From Myxococcales bacterium (GTDB taxonomy: Bacteria; Myxococcota_A; UBA9160; UBA4427): a stretch of DNA of 56,720 nucleotides. Shown here piece after piece: positions 1 through 8,105 of this stretch (position 1 is the first letter of the stretch; every line of letters starts with the position of its first letter). A program made the position numbers and the translations under genes. Location: positions 1 through 56,720 of the forward strand of contig JAAZXM010000022.1 of the NCBI GenBank assembly GCA_014240165.1. Direction: 5' to 3'. The notes beneath the pieces were generated by a model that saw only the letters and a list, made by a program, of their open reading frames with translations, searched no databases and was not told where the DNA came from.

Positions 1-97
1 GTTCGGCTTGGAAACGGTCGAGGATATAGTGCGGGTGGAAGAGATCAGCATTTCGGAAGAAACCCGGGAAATGTTGCGCGCGCTGGGATATCACTGA
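1..97 (+). CDS. C-terminal fragment of a probable sulfatase
   Basis: The reading frame beginning at base 2 is open from the window edge to a TGA at 95-97 and gives about 31 residues ending in LRALGYH. A final LxALGY is very common at the C-terminus of arylsulfatase-type (alkaline phosphatase superfamily) enzymes, which is the only basis for the call. The acidic stretch before it fits the usual tail of that family. The catalytic part lies outside the window. It converges with the carotenoid oxygenase gene, with a hairpin between them. Confidence 0.4.
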   Translation, partial: FGLETVEDIVRVEEISISEETREMLRALGYH

Positions 98-167
98 CCG
101 TGTTTGGGCGGGTGGTTCGTTCAGCTTGAGCGACAGCGAGCCGCCCGCAGGCCACGGTTTCAAGTTC

Positions 168-191
168 GATCTCCAGATCCATCTGGGGATC
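168..191. terminator. Hairpin between convergent genes, possible bidirectional terminator
   Basis: GATCTCCAGA is followed by TCCA and then TCTGGGGATC, a 10-bp stem with one G-T wobble and a 4-nt loop. It lies between a gene ending at 97 on the plus strand and one ending at 223 on the minus strand, where a shared terminator is expected. No T-tract follows on either side, so it may instead be a Rho-assisted or 3'-stabilising structure. Confidence 0.35.
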
Positions 192-195
192 TAAC

Positions 196-209
196 ATAAC
201 GCCCATACC
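196..209 (-). repeat. Dispersed 14-nt motif ATAACGCCCATACC, copy 1
   Basis: The identical 14-mer recurs at 4797-4810, and a 12/14 match (GTAACGCCCAAACC) lies at 1685-1698. On the minus strand it reads GGTATGGGCGTTAT and runs into a TATRTT-like hexamer in copies 1 and 3, so a promoter or operator role is possible. Copies 2 and 3 lie upstream of minus-strand genes; this copy does not. Confidence 0.35.
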
Positions 210-222
210 TGAACGCCTTGGA

Positions 223-1560
223 TCAAGCGTTGTCGGGGCACCAGTTGCCGTGGAAGCCGAAGGGCACCCGCGCAGGGATCTCGATGCGCGCCACCGCGTC
301 CCCGAGAAAATCCTGGGCGTGTAGGATCACGACCTCGGCGGCGTTACGGCCAGCATCGTGGACGTAGGACATCACCCAACCGTCGTCCTCATCGGCATCG
401 TCGCTGCGCGGAACGAAGACTGCTTCCTGAAAGAAGCGTTCCGGGCCTTCGTCGCGATGGAGCGTCTCGCCAGTCTGGAGGTCGTGCTTCAGCAGGCCGC
501 CAAAGAGGGTTGAGCCAATGGCGGTCCCGCAGTAGCCATATCGGTAAGGCTTTCCAACCAGTCGCTCGTCATGGCGCGGGAATTCCTGAGGGCGATCATC
601 TAGACGTTGCTCTTTTACAGGTCCGCCCTGGTTGTCGATGAGCCAGCGGTCGAGGGTTTGCACGTCTAGCTCGCCCTCGAACCCGTCCGTTCCGAAGAGT
701 TTCGAATGCCGCACCACGTCGAGCACTACGCGCCCATCCGCATCTTCGTAGGCGTTCATCGGGTGGAAGACAAAGCATGGGTCGACCTCGTGCCAGCGAA
801 CATCTTCGGCCGATCCGTCACGCGGTAGGGTCCCCACCCGGGCTCCGTGATTATCGTGCCAGCGGTACGGAAGCGAGTGGCCCTCCTCGATCATCTCGGG
901 CGTGAAGAGCACCGGGAAGTCGAAGACCACGAAATAGTTTTCGGTAATCGCGCAGTCGTGGATCATCGGCCGGCCGGCCACGGGTATATCGACGGTCCGG
1001 CGCACGCGGCCGTCGGCCCCCACCACGATATATTGCAACTCGTCCCAACCAAAGTAGTAGCCGAGGACGTGCAACTCACCGGTCGCTGGGTCGCGCTTCG
1101 GGTGGGCGCTGAACGGGCCGGGCAGCGTGCCCTCGAAGTCGGACGCCGCAACGGTCTCGAGTTCGTAATCGAGTTCAACGGGGTTGCCCCCCGCCTCGAC
1201 GATGGCGTAGGTACGTCCGGCGTGGGCGATCACATTGGTGTTGGCACCACCACTGCTCATCGGGCTGAAGCGCGCTCCGGGCGTTTTCGGCCAGCCATAT
1301 GCTTCGCAGACCGCATCGTCGCGTACGAGGCGACTGCGGTACCAATCCGCACGGCCGTCGCGTAAACGCAACCCGTGAACCAGACCGCTGCCACTAAACC
1401 AGTGGTGCTTTTCTCCGACGGGGCCGATCGGGTTCGGACCGATCCGCAGCAGACGGCCGTTCAGGCTCTCGGGGATCGTTCCCTCGATCGCGAGGTCGTG
1501 TGCGGTGGTCTCGTCTTTGATCGGTGCGTAATTACCTTCGAGGAAGGGATTGCTCGCCAT
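223..1560 (-). CDS. Carotenoid oxygenase family protein (RPE65/CCD type)
   Basis: A non-haem Fe(II) dioxygenase of the carotenoid/stilbene cleavage family, 445 aa, predicted cytosolic. All four iron-binding histidines can be placed: H153 (PFSAHPKRD), H201 (PMIHDCAITENY), H266 (FVFHPMNAYE) and H437 near the C-terminus in the hallmark PFGFHGNW. The N-terminal GRLLRIGPNP and HHWFSGSGLVHG segments are also family signatures. The start was set at MASNPFLEG because CAGGAG precedes that ATG by about 6 nt; the upstream in-frame extension has no family similarity. The substrate (carotenoid, apocarotenoid or lignostilbene-like) cannot be told from the sequence. It is divergent from a methyltransferase gene, with a strong palindrome in the shared upstream region. 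Confidence 0.9.
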   Translation of the reverse strand: MASNPFLEGNYAPIKDETTAHDLAIEGTIPESLNGRLLRIGPNPIGPVGEKHHWFSGSGLVHGLRLRDGRADWYRSRLVRDDAVCEAYGWPKTPGARFSPMSSGGANTNVIAHAGRTYAIVEAGGNPVELDYELETVAASDFEGTLPGPFSAHPKRDPATGELHVLGYYFGWDELQYIVVGADGRVRRTVDIPVAGRPMIHDCAITENYFVVFDFPVLFTPEMIEEGHSLPYRWHDNHGARVGTLPRDGSAEDVRWHEVDPCFVFHPMNAYEDADGRVVLDVVRHSKLFGTDGFEGELDVQTLDRWLIDNQGGPVKEQRLDDRPQEFPRHDERLVGKPYRYGYCGTAIGSTLFGGLLKHDLQTGETLHRDEGPERFFQEAVFVPRSDDADEDDGWVMSYVHDAGRNAAEVVILHAQDFLGDAVARIEIPARVPFGFHGNWCPDNA

Positions 1561-1658
1561 GGGGGGCTCCTGAAAGAGGTCTGAGTCGAACAGACAATAG
1601 CCATTCGGCACGCGTACTGCGACGACTCGGGCTACGTCCCTCCGGATTGACTCGCCCG

Positions 1659-1683
1659 TCAAGTGCTCCGCATAGGCACTTGA
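1659..1683. promoter_or_regulatory. 25-bp palindrome, candidate operator
   Basis: TCAAGTGC and GCACTTGA form perfect 8-bp inverted arms around a 9-nt spacer. The site is about 100 nt upstream of the carotenoid oxygenase start and about 210 nt upstream of the divergent gene. The arm length and spacer fit binding by a dimeric regulator of TetR, MarR or GntR type. No regulator gene is adjacent, so the link is inferred. Confidence 0.45.
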
Positions 1684-1684
1684 T

Positions 1685-1698
1685 GTAACGCCCAAACC
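1685..1698 (-). repeat. Dispersed 14-nt motif, copy 2 (12/14 match)
   Basis: GTAACGCCCAAACC differs from the other two copies at two positions. It sits 1 nt after the 25-bp palindrome, upstream of the carotenoid oxygenase gene. Confidence 0.3.
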
Positions 1699-1889
1699 TT
1701 GGGGGTTCCATTAAGAGGACAGCTTGCATGCCCGACTCCGAACCTCAGCACCAACATTCCCTCTCAATTCAATGAACGAAGCCATACGGAGCGACAACGC
1801 AAGGCACCTCGCCCCTGGCACTTCACCCGCACCCGCAGGCCCGTTGCCCTCAGACATGTTAAGTTCCCGAAAACGAAAAGGAGATGTTT

Positions 1890-2624
1890 ATGGGCCGTCT
1901 TCTACGCTTCAGCTTTGGATTGTTCGCGTATGTCTTTTTTTTCGCGACCTTCCTCTACATGATCGGCTTCGTGAACAACGTCCTCGTGCCCCGCAGCATG
2001 GATGTGGGCCCTGAAACATCTTCCCTGCCCGCAATCGCAATTAATATTGCCCTAATCCTGCTCTTCGGGGTTCAGCACAGCGTCATGGCACGCCCCGGGT
2101 TCAAGGCGGGCCTCACCCGCACATGGCCCGCGGCGATCGAGCGCAGTCTCTACGTGGCGCTTTCGGCAGTCGCCCTATGCGTCCTTTATTGGTTCTGGCG
2201 ACCGTTGCCAGCGCTCGTCTGGTCGATTGATAACGCCACCCTCCGGACATTACTGCATGTACTGGGCGGCCTTGGATGGGCGATCGTATTGGTGTCGACT
2301 TTCCTGCTCAATCACTTCGAACTCTTTGGGCTTCGCCAGATCTGGTCCGATATGCGAGGCATATCGATTCCTGAAGCGAAGTTTCGACAGCCCTTCTTTT
2401 ACAAGCTCGTTCGGCATCCAATCTACACCGGCTTCCTGCTCGCATTTTGGGCCACTCCGGATATGAGCCAGGGGCATCTGCTCTTTGCAGCTGGGATGAC
2501 CGCCTACATCCTCGTCGGTATTCGCTACGAAGAGCGGGATCTCGTGGAAAACCTCGGTGCCGATTACAGTGAATATCGGACGCGGGTGGGCATGCTCGTT
2601 CCGGGGATCGGCAAGCAAAGCTAG
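1890..2624 (+). CDS. MddA/NnrU-like membrane methyltransferase
   Basis: A 244-aa integral membrane protein with about five hydrophobic helices, related to isoprenylcysteine-carboxyl-methyltransferase-like enzymes. The features VQHSVMARPGFK (about 61-72), ERSLYVALS, FELFGLRQ and the C-terminal RHPIYTGFLLAFW...EERDLVENLGADYSEYR are those of methanethiol S-methyltransferase (MddA), which makes dimethyl sulfide from methanethiol and SAM. NnrU is a related, less specific family, so the substrate is a family inference. Two ATGs are possible; the second (MGRLL) is chosen because AAAGGAG lies 6 nt upstream of it and directly abuts the first. It is divergent from the carotenoid oxygenase gene. Confidence 0.7.
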   Translation: MGRLLRFSFGLFAYVFFFATFLYMIGFVNNVLVPRSMDVGPETSSLPAIAINIALILLFGVQHSVMARPGFKAGLTRTWPAAIERSLYVALSAVALCVLYWFWRPLPALVWSIDNATLRTLLHVLGGLGWAIVLVSTFLLNHFELFGLRQIWSDMRGISIPEAKFRQPFFYKLVRHPIYTGFLLAFWATPDMSQGHLLFAAGMTAYILVGIRYEERDLVENLGADYSEYRTRVGMLVPGIGKQS

Positions 2625-2757
2625 GGATGGCGCGCCCTGCATTGGGATTCGCTGGTGAATGGATCTCGAGAAGGGGGGACTCCCTTCAGGGAGCTTCCCC
2701 GTCAGCGTCTGCCCGTGTCAGCGGCTTTCAATTTTCGAGAAGAGGCGAAGTCGCGCG

Positions 2758-3603
2758 CTACTTGATGTCGTCGGCACTGTGGCGTTCAGGAACCTGCTCT
2801 TCTTCTGGACCCCACGGCCGGTTCACGCGTCGGCCGCGCTGCACCGGAACGCGCTCGCCGACCTTCTCAGTCCAGCGCAAGACGTTCTCGTAGGATTTCA
2901 CCTCGAGAAACTCCCCGCCGCCATAGAGCAAGCCGAGAGCGAGCGCGCCGTACCACGGATAGATCGCCATGTCGGCGATCGTGTATTCATCGCCGATCAT
3001 GTATTCACGGTCGGCCAGATTACGATCGAGCACATCGAGTTGGCGTTTCACCTCCATCGCGAAGCGGTTGATCGGGTACTCCAGCTTTTCTGGCGCATAG
3101 GCATAGAAGTGACCAAAGCCGCCACCGAGGTAGGGAGCGCTGGCCATCTGCCAGAAAGTCCAGGATAGGCACTCGGCGCGCTTCGCAGGATCCTCGGGGT
3201 AAAAGGCGTTTCCGCATTTCTCCGCGAGGTAGACCAGGATGGCCCCGGATTCAAAGATCCGAACCGCCGGGTCGCTGCTGTGGTCGACCATCGCCGGGAT
3301 CTTCGAGTTGGGGTTCGCATCCACGAAGCCACTACCGAATTGATGTCCTTCCTGGATGTTGATCAGATAGGCATCGTATTCGACCTCGCTCTTTCCGATC
3401 GCGAGCAACTCTTCAAGCATAACCGTGACCTTCACCCCGTTGGGCGTGGCCAGCGAATAGAGCTGGATCGGGTGCTCACCGACGGGCAGATCCTTGTCGT
3501 GGGTCTGCCCTGCCATCGGACGATTGATATTGGCAAACCGACCTCCACTCTCTTTATCCCAGGTCCAGACATTCGGGGGGACGTAGCCTTCTTCTTCGGA
3601 CAT
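2758..3603 (-). CDS. yghU: Glutathione S-transferase, YghU-like
   Basis: A GST of the Nu/YghU type, 281 aa. The N-terminal thioredoxin-like domain is preceded by the long extension typical of YghU (VPPNVWTWDKESGGRFANINRP). It then shows the PIQLYSLATPNGVKVTVMLEEL strand-helix and NPNSKIPAMVDH with the cis-proline, and ends in an all-helical domain (DREYMIGDEYTIADMAIYPW). E. coli YghU reduces disulfide-bonded and peroxide substrates with glutathione; that activity is inferred. The ATG-ATG pair follows AGAGGAAAA, and the second ATG has the better spacing. The upstream gene on the same strand is another GST-fold protein, so the two probably form an operon. Confidence 0.85.
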   Translation of the reverse strand: MSEEEGYVPPNVWTWDKESGGRFANINRPMAGQTHDKDLPVGEHPIQLYSLATPNGVKVTVMLEELLAIGKSEVEYDAYLINIQEGHQFGSGFVDANPNSKIPAMVDHSSDPAVRIFESGAILVYLAEKCGNAFYPEDPAKRAECLSWTFWQMASAPYLGGGFGHFYAYAPEKLEYPINRFAMEVKRQLDVLDRNLADREYMIGDEYTIADMAIYPWYGALALGLLYGGGEFLEVKSYENVLRWTEKVGERVPVQRGRRVNRPWGPEEEQVPERHSADDIK

Positions 3604-3670
3604 CATTTTTCCTCTCTGTGTTGATCCAGGTCGGTGATTCGGAAAGGGCACTCGGCAATGGCGTAGGCGC

Positions 3671-4723
3671 TCATAACGAGATCGCTGGTATCAGATAAGC
3701 ATCAAGCACACCCATTGGGCCGAGCACCGCATCGACTGCAGCCCGGTCATCTTGCGGCAGTGATTCAATTTCATTTTTGACATGACAGCGTGACACCTCG
3801 CTGTATTTAAGAGACCGCATCTTCACCGGGCCCTTGCCCAGATCAACTTCACACCATTTCTCGCCAGCCGCCAATGCATCACGCGAAACCCTGAGGAATT
3901 CATGATATGTATCACGCATGTGCACGAAAAAGGGCATGAGTGTTCCAGGCAGTTGATCATCCGCTAGATAGCCACCGTTATCGGTTTGAGAATCGAATAC
4001 ACGATTCATGTGGCCAATCATGTCTGGCGCAGCGGCATCGATCCAGCTGCGTGGCTCGGGGTCAGCTGCGATATGCGCCTTGAACAAGCCCGAAAAAGTG
4101 AAATCACCCAAACTGGCTCGATCACCCAGCAAGAATCTGTGCTCGCCGAAATGCGCCTCGGCGTGTTTCATCAGCGCTTCGAAATCCTGACGAACGGCTT
4201 CAGCCTGGTCGGGCCCGCATCCCCGGTTCGCGCATGCCCTGAGCCCGAAGTTATCGCGCACCATCAGGATCATGGTAGCTGCTTCTGCCTCTTCTTCCGG
4301 CGTAAGCCCTTCGTCCATGAATTTACCAATGTGATTGGCATAAAAGCCTTTAGCCACATGCTCAATATTGTGCGGGTAACACCAGCGGCTGCTAATGGCA
4401 TACCGACCAAACCACTCGTCGGCCCAGTCTTCCAACAAGTGTGCGGCAATCCTCTGCACCGGAGTCGTCGGAACAATCGGCCGACTCGGGTACTTGGCGT
4501 TGAGCATCAGCCCAATAGGCGTCGTATCGTGGATAAACCAGCCTTCAGGAGTCTCTAGCCCCGGAATGAAGTGAGTGCCCAAACGAGCCTCGACTGCAAG
4601 TCCAGCTTCTCCGGTCTTCAGCTTGAAGTCATAGTCGACCGCCAAATAATTCAGCATCGCCTGCAGTTTGCGGGTGAACAGACTGTGCTCTCCGCCCCAG
4701 AGGGTGTATCCGCCGTCAAACAT
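3671..4723 (-). CDS. GST-fold protein with N-terminal thioredoxin domain
   Basis: A 350-aa protein with an N-terminal GST_N-like part (GGEHSLFTRKLQAMLNYLAVDYDF, then HFIPGLETPEGWFIHDTTPIGLML with the SNAIL/TRIL-like turn) and a long helical C-terminal region including FLLGDRASLGDFTFSGLFKAHI. The length exceeds classical GSTs (about 210 aa); such large GST-fold proteins occur in proteobacteria with unknown substrates. The start MFDGGYTLWGG was chosen because GAGGG lies 7 nt upstream; the longer upstream frame is not conserved-looking. It lies 67 nt upstream of the YghU-like gene on the same strand. Confidence 0.75.
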   Translation of the reverse strand: MFDGGYTLWGGEHSLFTRKLQAMLNYLAVDYDFKLKTGEAGLAVEARLGTHFIPGLETPEGWFIHDTTPIGLMLNAKYPSRPIVPTTPVQRIAAHLLEDWADEWFGRYAISSRWCYPHNIEHVAKGFYANHIGKFMDEGLTPEEEAEAATMILMVRDNFGLRACANRGCGPDQAEAVRQDFEALMKHAEAHFGEHRFLLGDRASLGDFTFSGLFKAHIAADPEPRSWIDAAAPDMIGHMNRVFDSQTDNGGYLADDQLPGTLMPFFVHMRDTYHEFLRVSRDALAAGEKWCEVDLGKGPVKMRSLKYSEVSRCHVKNEIESLPQDDRAAVDAVLGPMGVLDAYLIPAISL

Positions 4724-4796
4724 TAATCGCCCTCGGTTTCGGACAAGGAAAATAAGTGGAGCATTCCCGCCATGGGGCTCTCCATAGGAACTGAAT

Positions 4797-4810
4797 ATAA
4801 CGCCCATACC
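4797..4810 (-). repeat. Dispersed 14-nt motif ATAACGCCCATACC, copy 3
   Basis: Identical to copy 1 at 196-209. On the minus strand GGTATGGGCGT continues into TATATT, a plausible -10 box about 70 nt upstream of the GST-fold gene start, so this copy could be part of its promoter. Confidence 0.35.
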
Positions 4811-4826
4811 CCGATGTCGTACCCAG

Positions 4827-4849
4827 AGCGAGCTTGAAGATCCTATCCC
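4827..4849 (+). repeat. Repeat AGCGAGCTTG-N3-ATCCTATCCC, copy 1
   Basis: Two 10-nt blocks match exactly those at 6783-6805, in the same orientation and with the same 3-nt spacer. The copies flank the amidohydrolase gene. The role is unknown; see the second copy. Confidence 0.35.
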
Positions 4850-4959
4850 AGCCGTTGGGCATCGCATGACTCCAGGCGTCAATCCGCCCGTCGCGCCTCC
4901 GGATGTCCTTTATCCGGGCTCCGCGACCGTCATGTGATCTCGAACCGAGGGATCCGCCG

Positions 4960-6648
4960 CTATGAGGCAGCCGCCCTCACCTCAGGCTTCGCTTTCGCGT
5001 TCGAGTGACGCAGGATCTGCCCCGCTCGCACTCCCGTGTGTTCCCCGTCGATCAGGCTGACCTGCCCGTTCACCAGCGTGGCCTTGTAGCCCACAGCTCG
5101 CTGGACGAAACGGGGCGCCCCGTTTGGAAAGTCGTGAACCAACTCGGGTTGGCACTCGGCTACGCGGTCCGCATCAAAAACGTTGATATCGGCGCGCATG
5201 CCCTGGGCGAGTACACCGCGATCGGTCAATCCCATCACGCGTGCAGATGCAGAGGTCATGCGGCGGATCGCCTCACCCATCGAAAAGTGTTGTGCCTCGC
5301 GAACCCAATAAGACAGCATGAAGCTCGCCCAACCCGCATCCATGATCTGGGACACATGAGCACCGGCGTCACCGAGACCCGGCAGCACCTTTGGATTGCG
5401 GATGAGATTACCCAGGGCAGGAAGATTCGAGCTGAACAATCGCAGGGTAAACAGGCCTCGTCCGCCGCTTTCACGCGACAGTCGCAGGAAAGTCTCGGAC
5501 CAATGTTCCTTGGCCTTACGCGCCATGGCGGCCACGTTTTCGCTCCGGTGCATCGTGTACTCCGGAGTTGGACCATTGCCCATATAGTAGAGACGGCGCA
5601 TGACCAAGGAGAACCTGCGCTGCTGCCGTGCCTCGCCAACGAGAGCGGCACAGATCTCGGGGTCATGAATCGCCTTCAGGCGGGCCTCGAAATCCATGGC
5701 CTTCAGCGCTTTCCATTGGGCCCCTTTGACCGGCGGCAGGTTCGACTGCATCCCCAGCACGAAGCCAGAGCCCCTGACATGTGTGCACATGGTGACGTCG
5801 AGACCTTCAGGATTGGCACGGTCGAGCAGACTGCTGAAAAAATTTCCAGCAAGAGGCGTCGGGCCGAAGACGCCAAAACTGAACAGCGCGCGCGCGTCGG
5901 TGGCCGATGCCAACTGGCGCATCATTTTCGGACGGACACCCACCGCCTGTAGCAGCGCGCCACGCGCTGCGACCACGCGACCGATCTCCTCGAGTTCGTC
6001 GCGCCGAGCGAAAGTGCCGGGAATCGACTCGCCGTCCGGCCCCTTATGGGGCTTGAAGCGATTGGTCGAAAACCCAATGGCGCCGGCATCGATGGACTGT
6101 GCGACGAGATCGGCCATCTCTTGTCGCTCCTCGGCGGTCGGCTGCCCCTTCACGGCTCGGTCGCCCATCACGTAGTAGCGGATGGCCGAATGCCCCACCA
6201 AGCCAGCCAAGTTGATCGCGGGATCCAGGCGCTCGAGCGCATCGAGATATCCGCCGTAGTCCTCCCAATCCCATGGCAACCCGCCGAGAATCGCTTCCTT
6301 CGGGATATCCTCAACGGTCTCCATCATGCCCGCCAGGGTTTCCCGGTCGCGAGGTCGACAAGGGGCAAACGTGACACCGCAGTTCCCCATCATCGCCGTC
6401 GTCACTCCGTGCCAGCTCACCGGGGTGAGGAGCGGATCCCAACCGATCTGGGCGTCGAAATGAGTATGGACATCAATGAAGCCGGGCGTGACAGTCATGC
6501 CCTGCGCATCGATCTCGCGCCTGGCCGACCCGTCAACGCTGCCCACATCCGTGATGATGCCGTCGCTGATGGCGACGTCGCCTGGGTAGGCCGCCTTGCC
6601 CGTTCCGTCGACGACGTGTCCGCCTCGAATCACAATATCATGAGCCAT
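4960..6648 (-). CDS. N-acyl-D-amino-acid deacylase-like amidohydrolase
   Basis: A 562-aa metal-dependent amidohydrolase of the D-aminoacylase/dihydroorotase-like group. The metal motif GFIDVHTHFDAQIGWDP (HTH at about 61-63) and GVTTAMMGNCGVTFAPCRP are diagnostic of N-acyl-D-amino-acid deacylases. The late GLGDAGAHVSQIMDAGW supplies the conserved Asp. Start: MAHDIVIRGGHVVDGTG begins at the usual first beta strand, with GGGAG about 8 nt upstream. Related proteins act on N-acyl-D-amino acids or other cyclic or acyl amides, so the exact substrate is unknown. It is divergent from the alcohol dehydrogenase gene. Confidence 0.85.
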   Translation of the reverse strand: MAHDIVIRGGHVVDGTGKAAYPGDVAISDGIITDVGSVDGSARREIDAQGMTVTPGFIDVHTHFDAQIGWDPLLTPVSWHGVTTAMMGNCGVTFAPCRPRDRETLAGMMETVEDIPKEAILGGLPWDWEDYGGYLDALERLDPAINLAGLVGHSAIRYYVMGDRAVKGQPTAEERQEMADLVAQSIDAGAIGFSTNRFKPHKGPDGESIPGTFARRDELEEIGRVVAARGALLQAVGVRPKMMRQLASATDARALFSFGVFGPTPLAGNFFSSLLDRANPEGLDVTMCTHVRGSGFVLGMQSNLPPVKGAQWKALKAMDFEARLKAIHDPEICAALVGEARQQRRFSLVMRRLYYMGNGPTPEYTMHRSENVAAMARKAKEHWSETFLRLSRESGGRGLFTLRLFSSNLPALGNLIRNPKVLPGLGDAGAHVSQIMDAGWASFMLSYWVREAQHFSMGEAIRRMTSASARVMGLTDRGVLAQGMRADINVFDADRVAECQPELVHDFPNGAPRFVQRAVGYKATLVNGQVSLIDGEHTGVRAGQILRHSNAKAKPEVRAAAS

Positions 6649-6782
6649 GCTGAGTCTCCCTCTCTCGATGGCGCTTCCCGAATTTGCGTAGACTCGTATA
6701 TTGAAAAATTCTTGCACCTTGCTCGACTTTTGTCCAGCTATCCGAAAGCCGAGCAGGGCGCGTCCGAAGACGCTTTGCCAGA

Positions 6783-6805
6783 AGCGAGCTTGGGTATCCT
6801 ATCCC
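6783..6805 (+). repeat. Repeat AGCGAGCTTG-N3-ATCCTATCCC, copy 2
   Basis: Second copy of the element at 4827-4849. Here it lies about 68 nt upstream of the alcohol dehydrogenase start, in the same direction, and its ATCCTA arm takes part in an inverted repeat. A promoter or operator role is possible. Confidence 0.35.
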
Positions 6806-6826
6806 CTATTCGTAAACGCTAGGATA
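6795..6826. promoter_or_regulatory. Inverted repeat upstream of alcohol dehydrogenase
   Basis: TATCCTA and TAGGATA are perfect 7-bp arms separated by 18 nt, centred about 62 nt upstream of the dehydrogenase ATG in the divergent region. It could be a binding site for a dimeric regulator; the spacing is long for a hairpin. Confidence 0.3.
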
Positions 6827-6872
6827 TGCCCCTTGATCCGATCGAGGACCCATTCATCCCGAGGGAGTCAGT

Positions 6873-8081
6873 ATGCTCTTCCTGAAGAAATTCCTCCACA
6901 GCATCGTGATTCGTCTGGTCCGCTTGTTCTCGGGTCTCATTCCCGACCGGGTTCCCCTCACATTTCTAGGCTCTTCCGCCACTGGGGAACTCCTCGAAGC
7001 CATGGCGCAAACCGGGTCAAGACGTGTTCTCATCGTGACGGATGAGGGTCTGGTTCAGACAGGATGGGTTTCGCGTATCTCCGAGGCCATCGAGGCAGCG
7101 CGAATGGAGCCTTTCATCTATGCCGGCGTCCAGCCGGATCCGACCTTCGACCACGTGGAAGAGGGCTTGGCGGTCTTCAAGGAAAATAACTGCGACGCCA
7201 TTCTTGCTTTGGGGGGCGGCTCATCGATGGATGCCGCCAAGATCATCGCCGCGGCTACGCAAAACGGAGAGAACCCTCGAAAGCTGGAAGGCGCCATGAA
7301 GGTCAGGCGCCCCCCCTGCACGCTCTGCGCCATTCCCACCACCGCCGGAACCGGCTCCGAAGCGACCATGGCCGCCGTGATCTCGGAGCCCGAGACCCAC
7401 GTAAAGAAATTCTTCGTGGACCCCAAGATCCTTCCCGAAATGGTGGCCCTCGATTCAGCGTTGATGCTCGGCCTTCCGCCCGCCATCACCGCGGCGACAG
7501 GAATGGACGCCCTCACCCATGCGGTCGAATCGATCATCGCACGAACGTCGCGACCCCAAACCGAGCGCTGGGCTTTCTCCGCCATCGAGCTGATTTTCGA
7601 GAACCTTCCCCGGGCCTATTCCGAAGGCCACGATGAGGCAGCGCGGCGGGGGATGGCCCTTGCGGCCTACTACGCAGGACTGGCCTTCACCCGAACGAAC
7701 GTCGGCTACGTCCATGCAATCGCCCACACTTTCGGTGCGTATTACCGAACGCCCCATGGGTTGGCCAATGCGATCGCCCTGCCCCAGGTTCTCGAAGTCT
7801 CCAAAGCGCAGTGTGCAGCCCCCCTGGCCCAAATGGCCGACCGCCTCGGACTGAAGGGCGCGGACGATGGCGAAAAAGCGGATCGGGTCATCGAGGCGAT
7901 TCGCAACCTGATGCATCAAATCGATATTCCCGAGCACCTTGAGGCGCTTAGAGAGAACGATATCTCGGCCATCACCCAACAGGCTTTGGCCGAAGCCCAC
8001 CTCAACTACCCGGTTCCGCGCTACTTGGGCCAGGCCGAGGGTGAGAAGTTGGTTCGCACCATGCTGGGGCGAGCCGCCTGA
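6873..8081 (+). CDS. Iron-containing (group III) alcohol dehydrogenase
   Basis: An NAD(P)-dependent, Fe/Zn-type alcohol dehydrogenase of 402 aa, a normal family length. The nucleotide-binding motif GGGSSMDAAK lies at about 111-120. The metal-site region includes GMDALTHAVES and the histidine-rich GYVHAIAHTFGAYYRTPHGLANA, which carries the ligand histidines. The start ATG follows GAGGGAG by about 6 nt. The first 25 residues are hydrophobic and basic (FLKKFLHSIVIRLVRLF), as in several uncharacterised members, and may give membrane association. The substrate alcohol is not predictable. It is divergent from the amidohydrolase gene, with an inverted repeat between them. Confidence 0.9.
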   Translation: MLFLKKFLHSIVIRLVRLFSGLIPDRVPLTFLGSSATGELLEAMAQTGSRRVLIVTDEGLVQTGWVSRISEAIEAARMEPFIYAGVQPDPTFDHVEEGLAVFKENNCDAILALGGGSSMDAAKIIAAATQNGENPRKLEGAMKVRRPPCTLCAIPTTAGTGSEATMAAVISEPETHVKKFFVDPKILPEMVALDSALMLGLPPAITAATGMDALTHAVESIIARTSRPQTERWAFSAIELIFENLPRAYSEGHDEAARRGMALAAYYAGLAFTRTNVGYVHAIAHTFGAYYRTPHGLANAIALPQVLEVSKAQCAAPLAQMADRLGLKGADDGEKADRVIEAIRNLMHQIDIPEHLEALRENDISAITQQALAEAHLNYPVPRYLGQAEGEKLVRTMLGRAA

Positions 8082-8089
8082 GCGGCTCT

Positions 8090-8105
8090 GGTGGGCGAGC
8101 CCACC
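8090..8105 (+). terminator. GC-rich hairpin after alcohol dehydrogenase
   Basis: GGTGGGC-GA-GCCCACC, flanked by TCT and CCAGA that can extend pairing, starts 9 nt after the dehydrogenase stop. There is no U-tract, so it is at best a weak or Rho-assisted terminator. Confidence 0.3.

Larger units (their letters stand above)
1561..1889. other. Divergent intergenic region with operator-like palindrome
   Basis: This gene-free stretch separates the carotenoid oxygenase and the membrane methyltransferase. It holds the palindrome at 1659-1683 and a copy of the dispersed GTAACGCCC motif directly beside it. I see no convincing small gene; short frames here lack a ribosome binding site. Confidence 0.5.

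Noticed and set aside
4724-4882. 53-codon N-terminal extension of the GST-fold protein
   Set aside because: It covers the dispersed motif and likely promoter; the thioredoxin fold starts at the later ATG with GAGGG.
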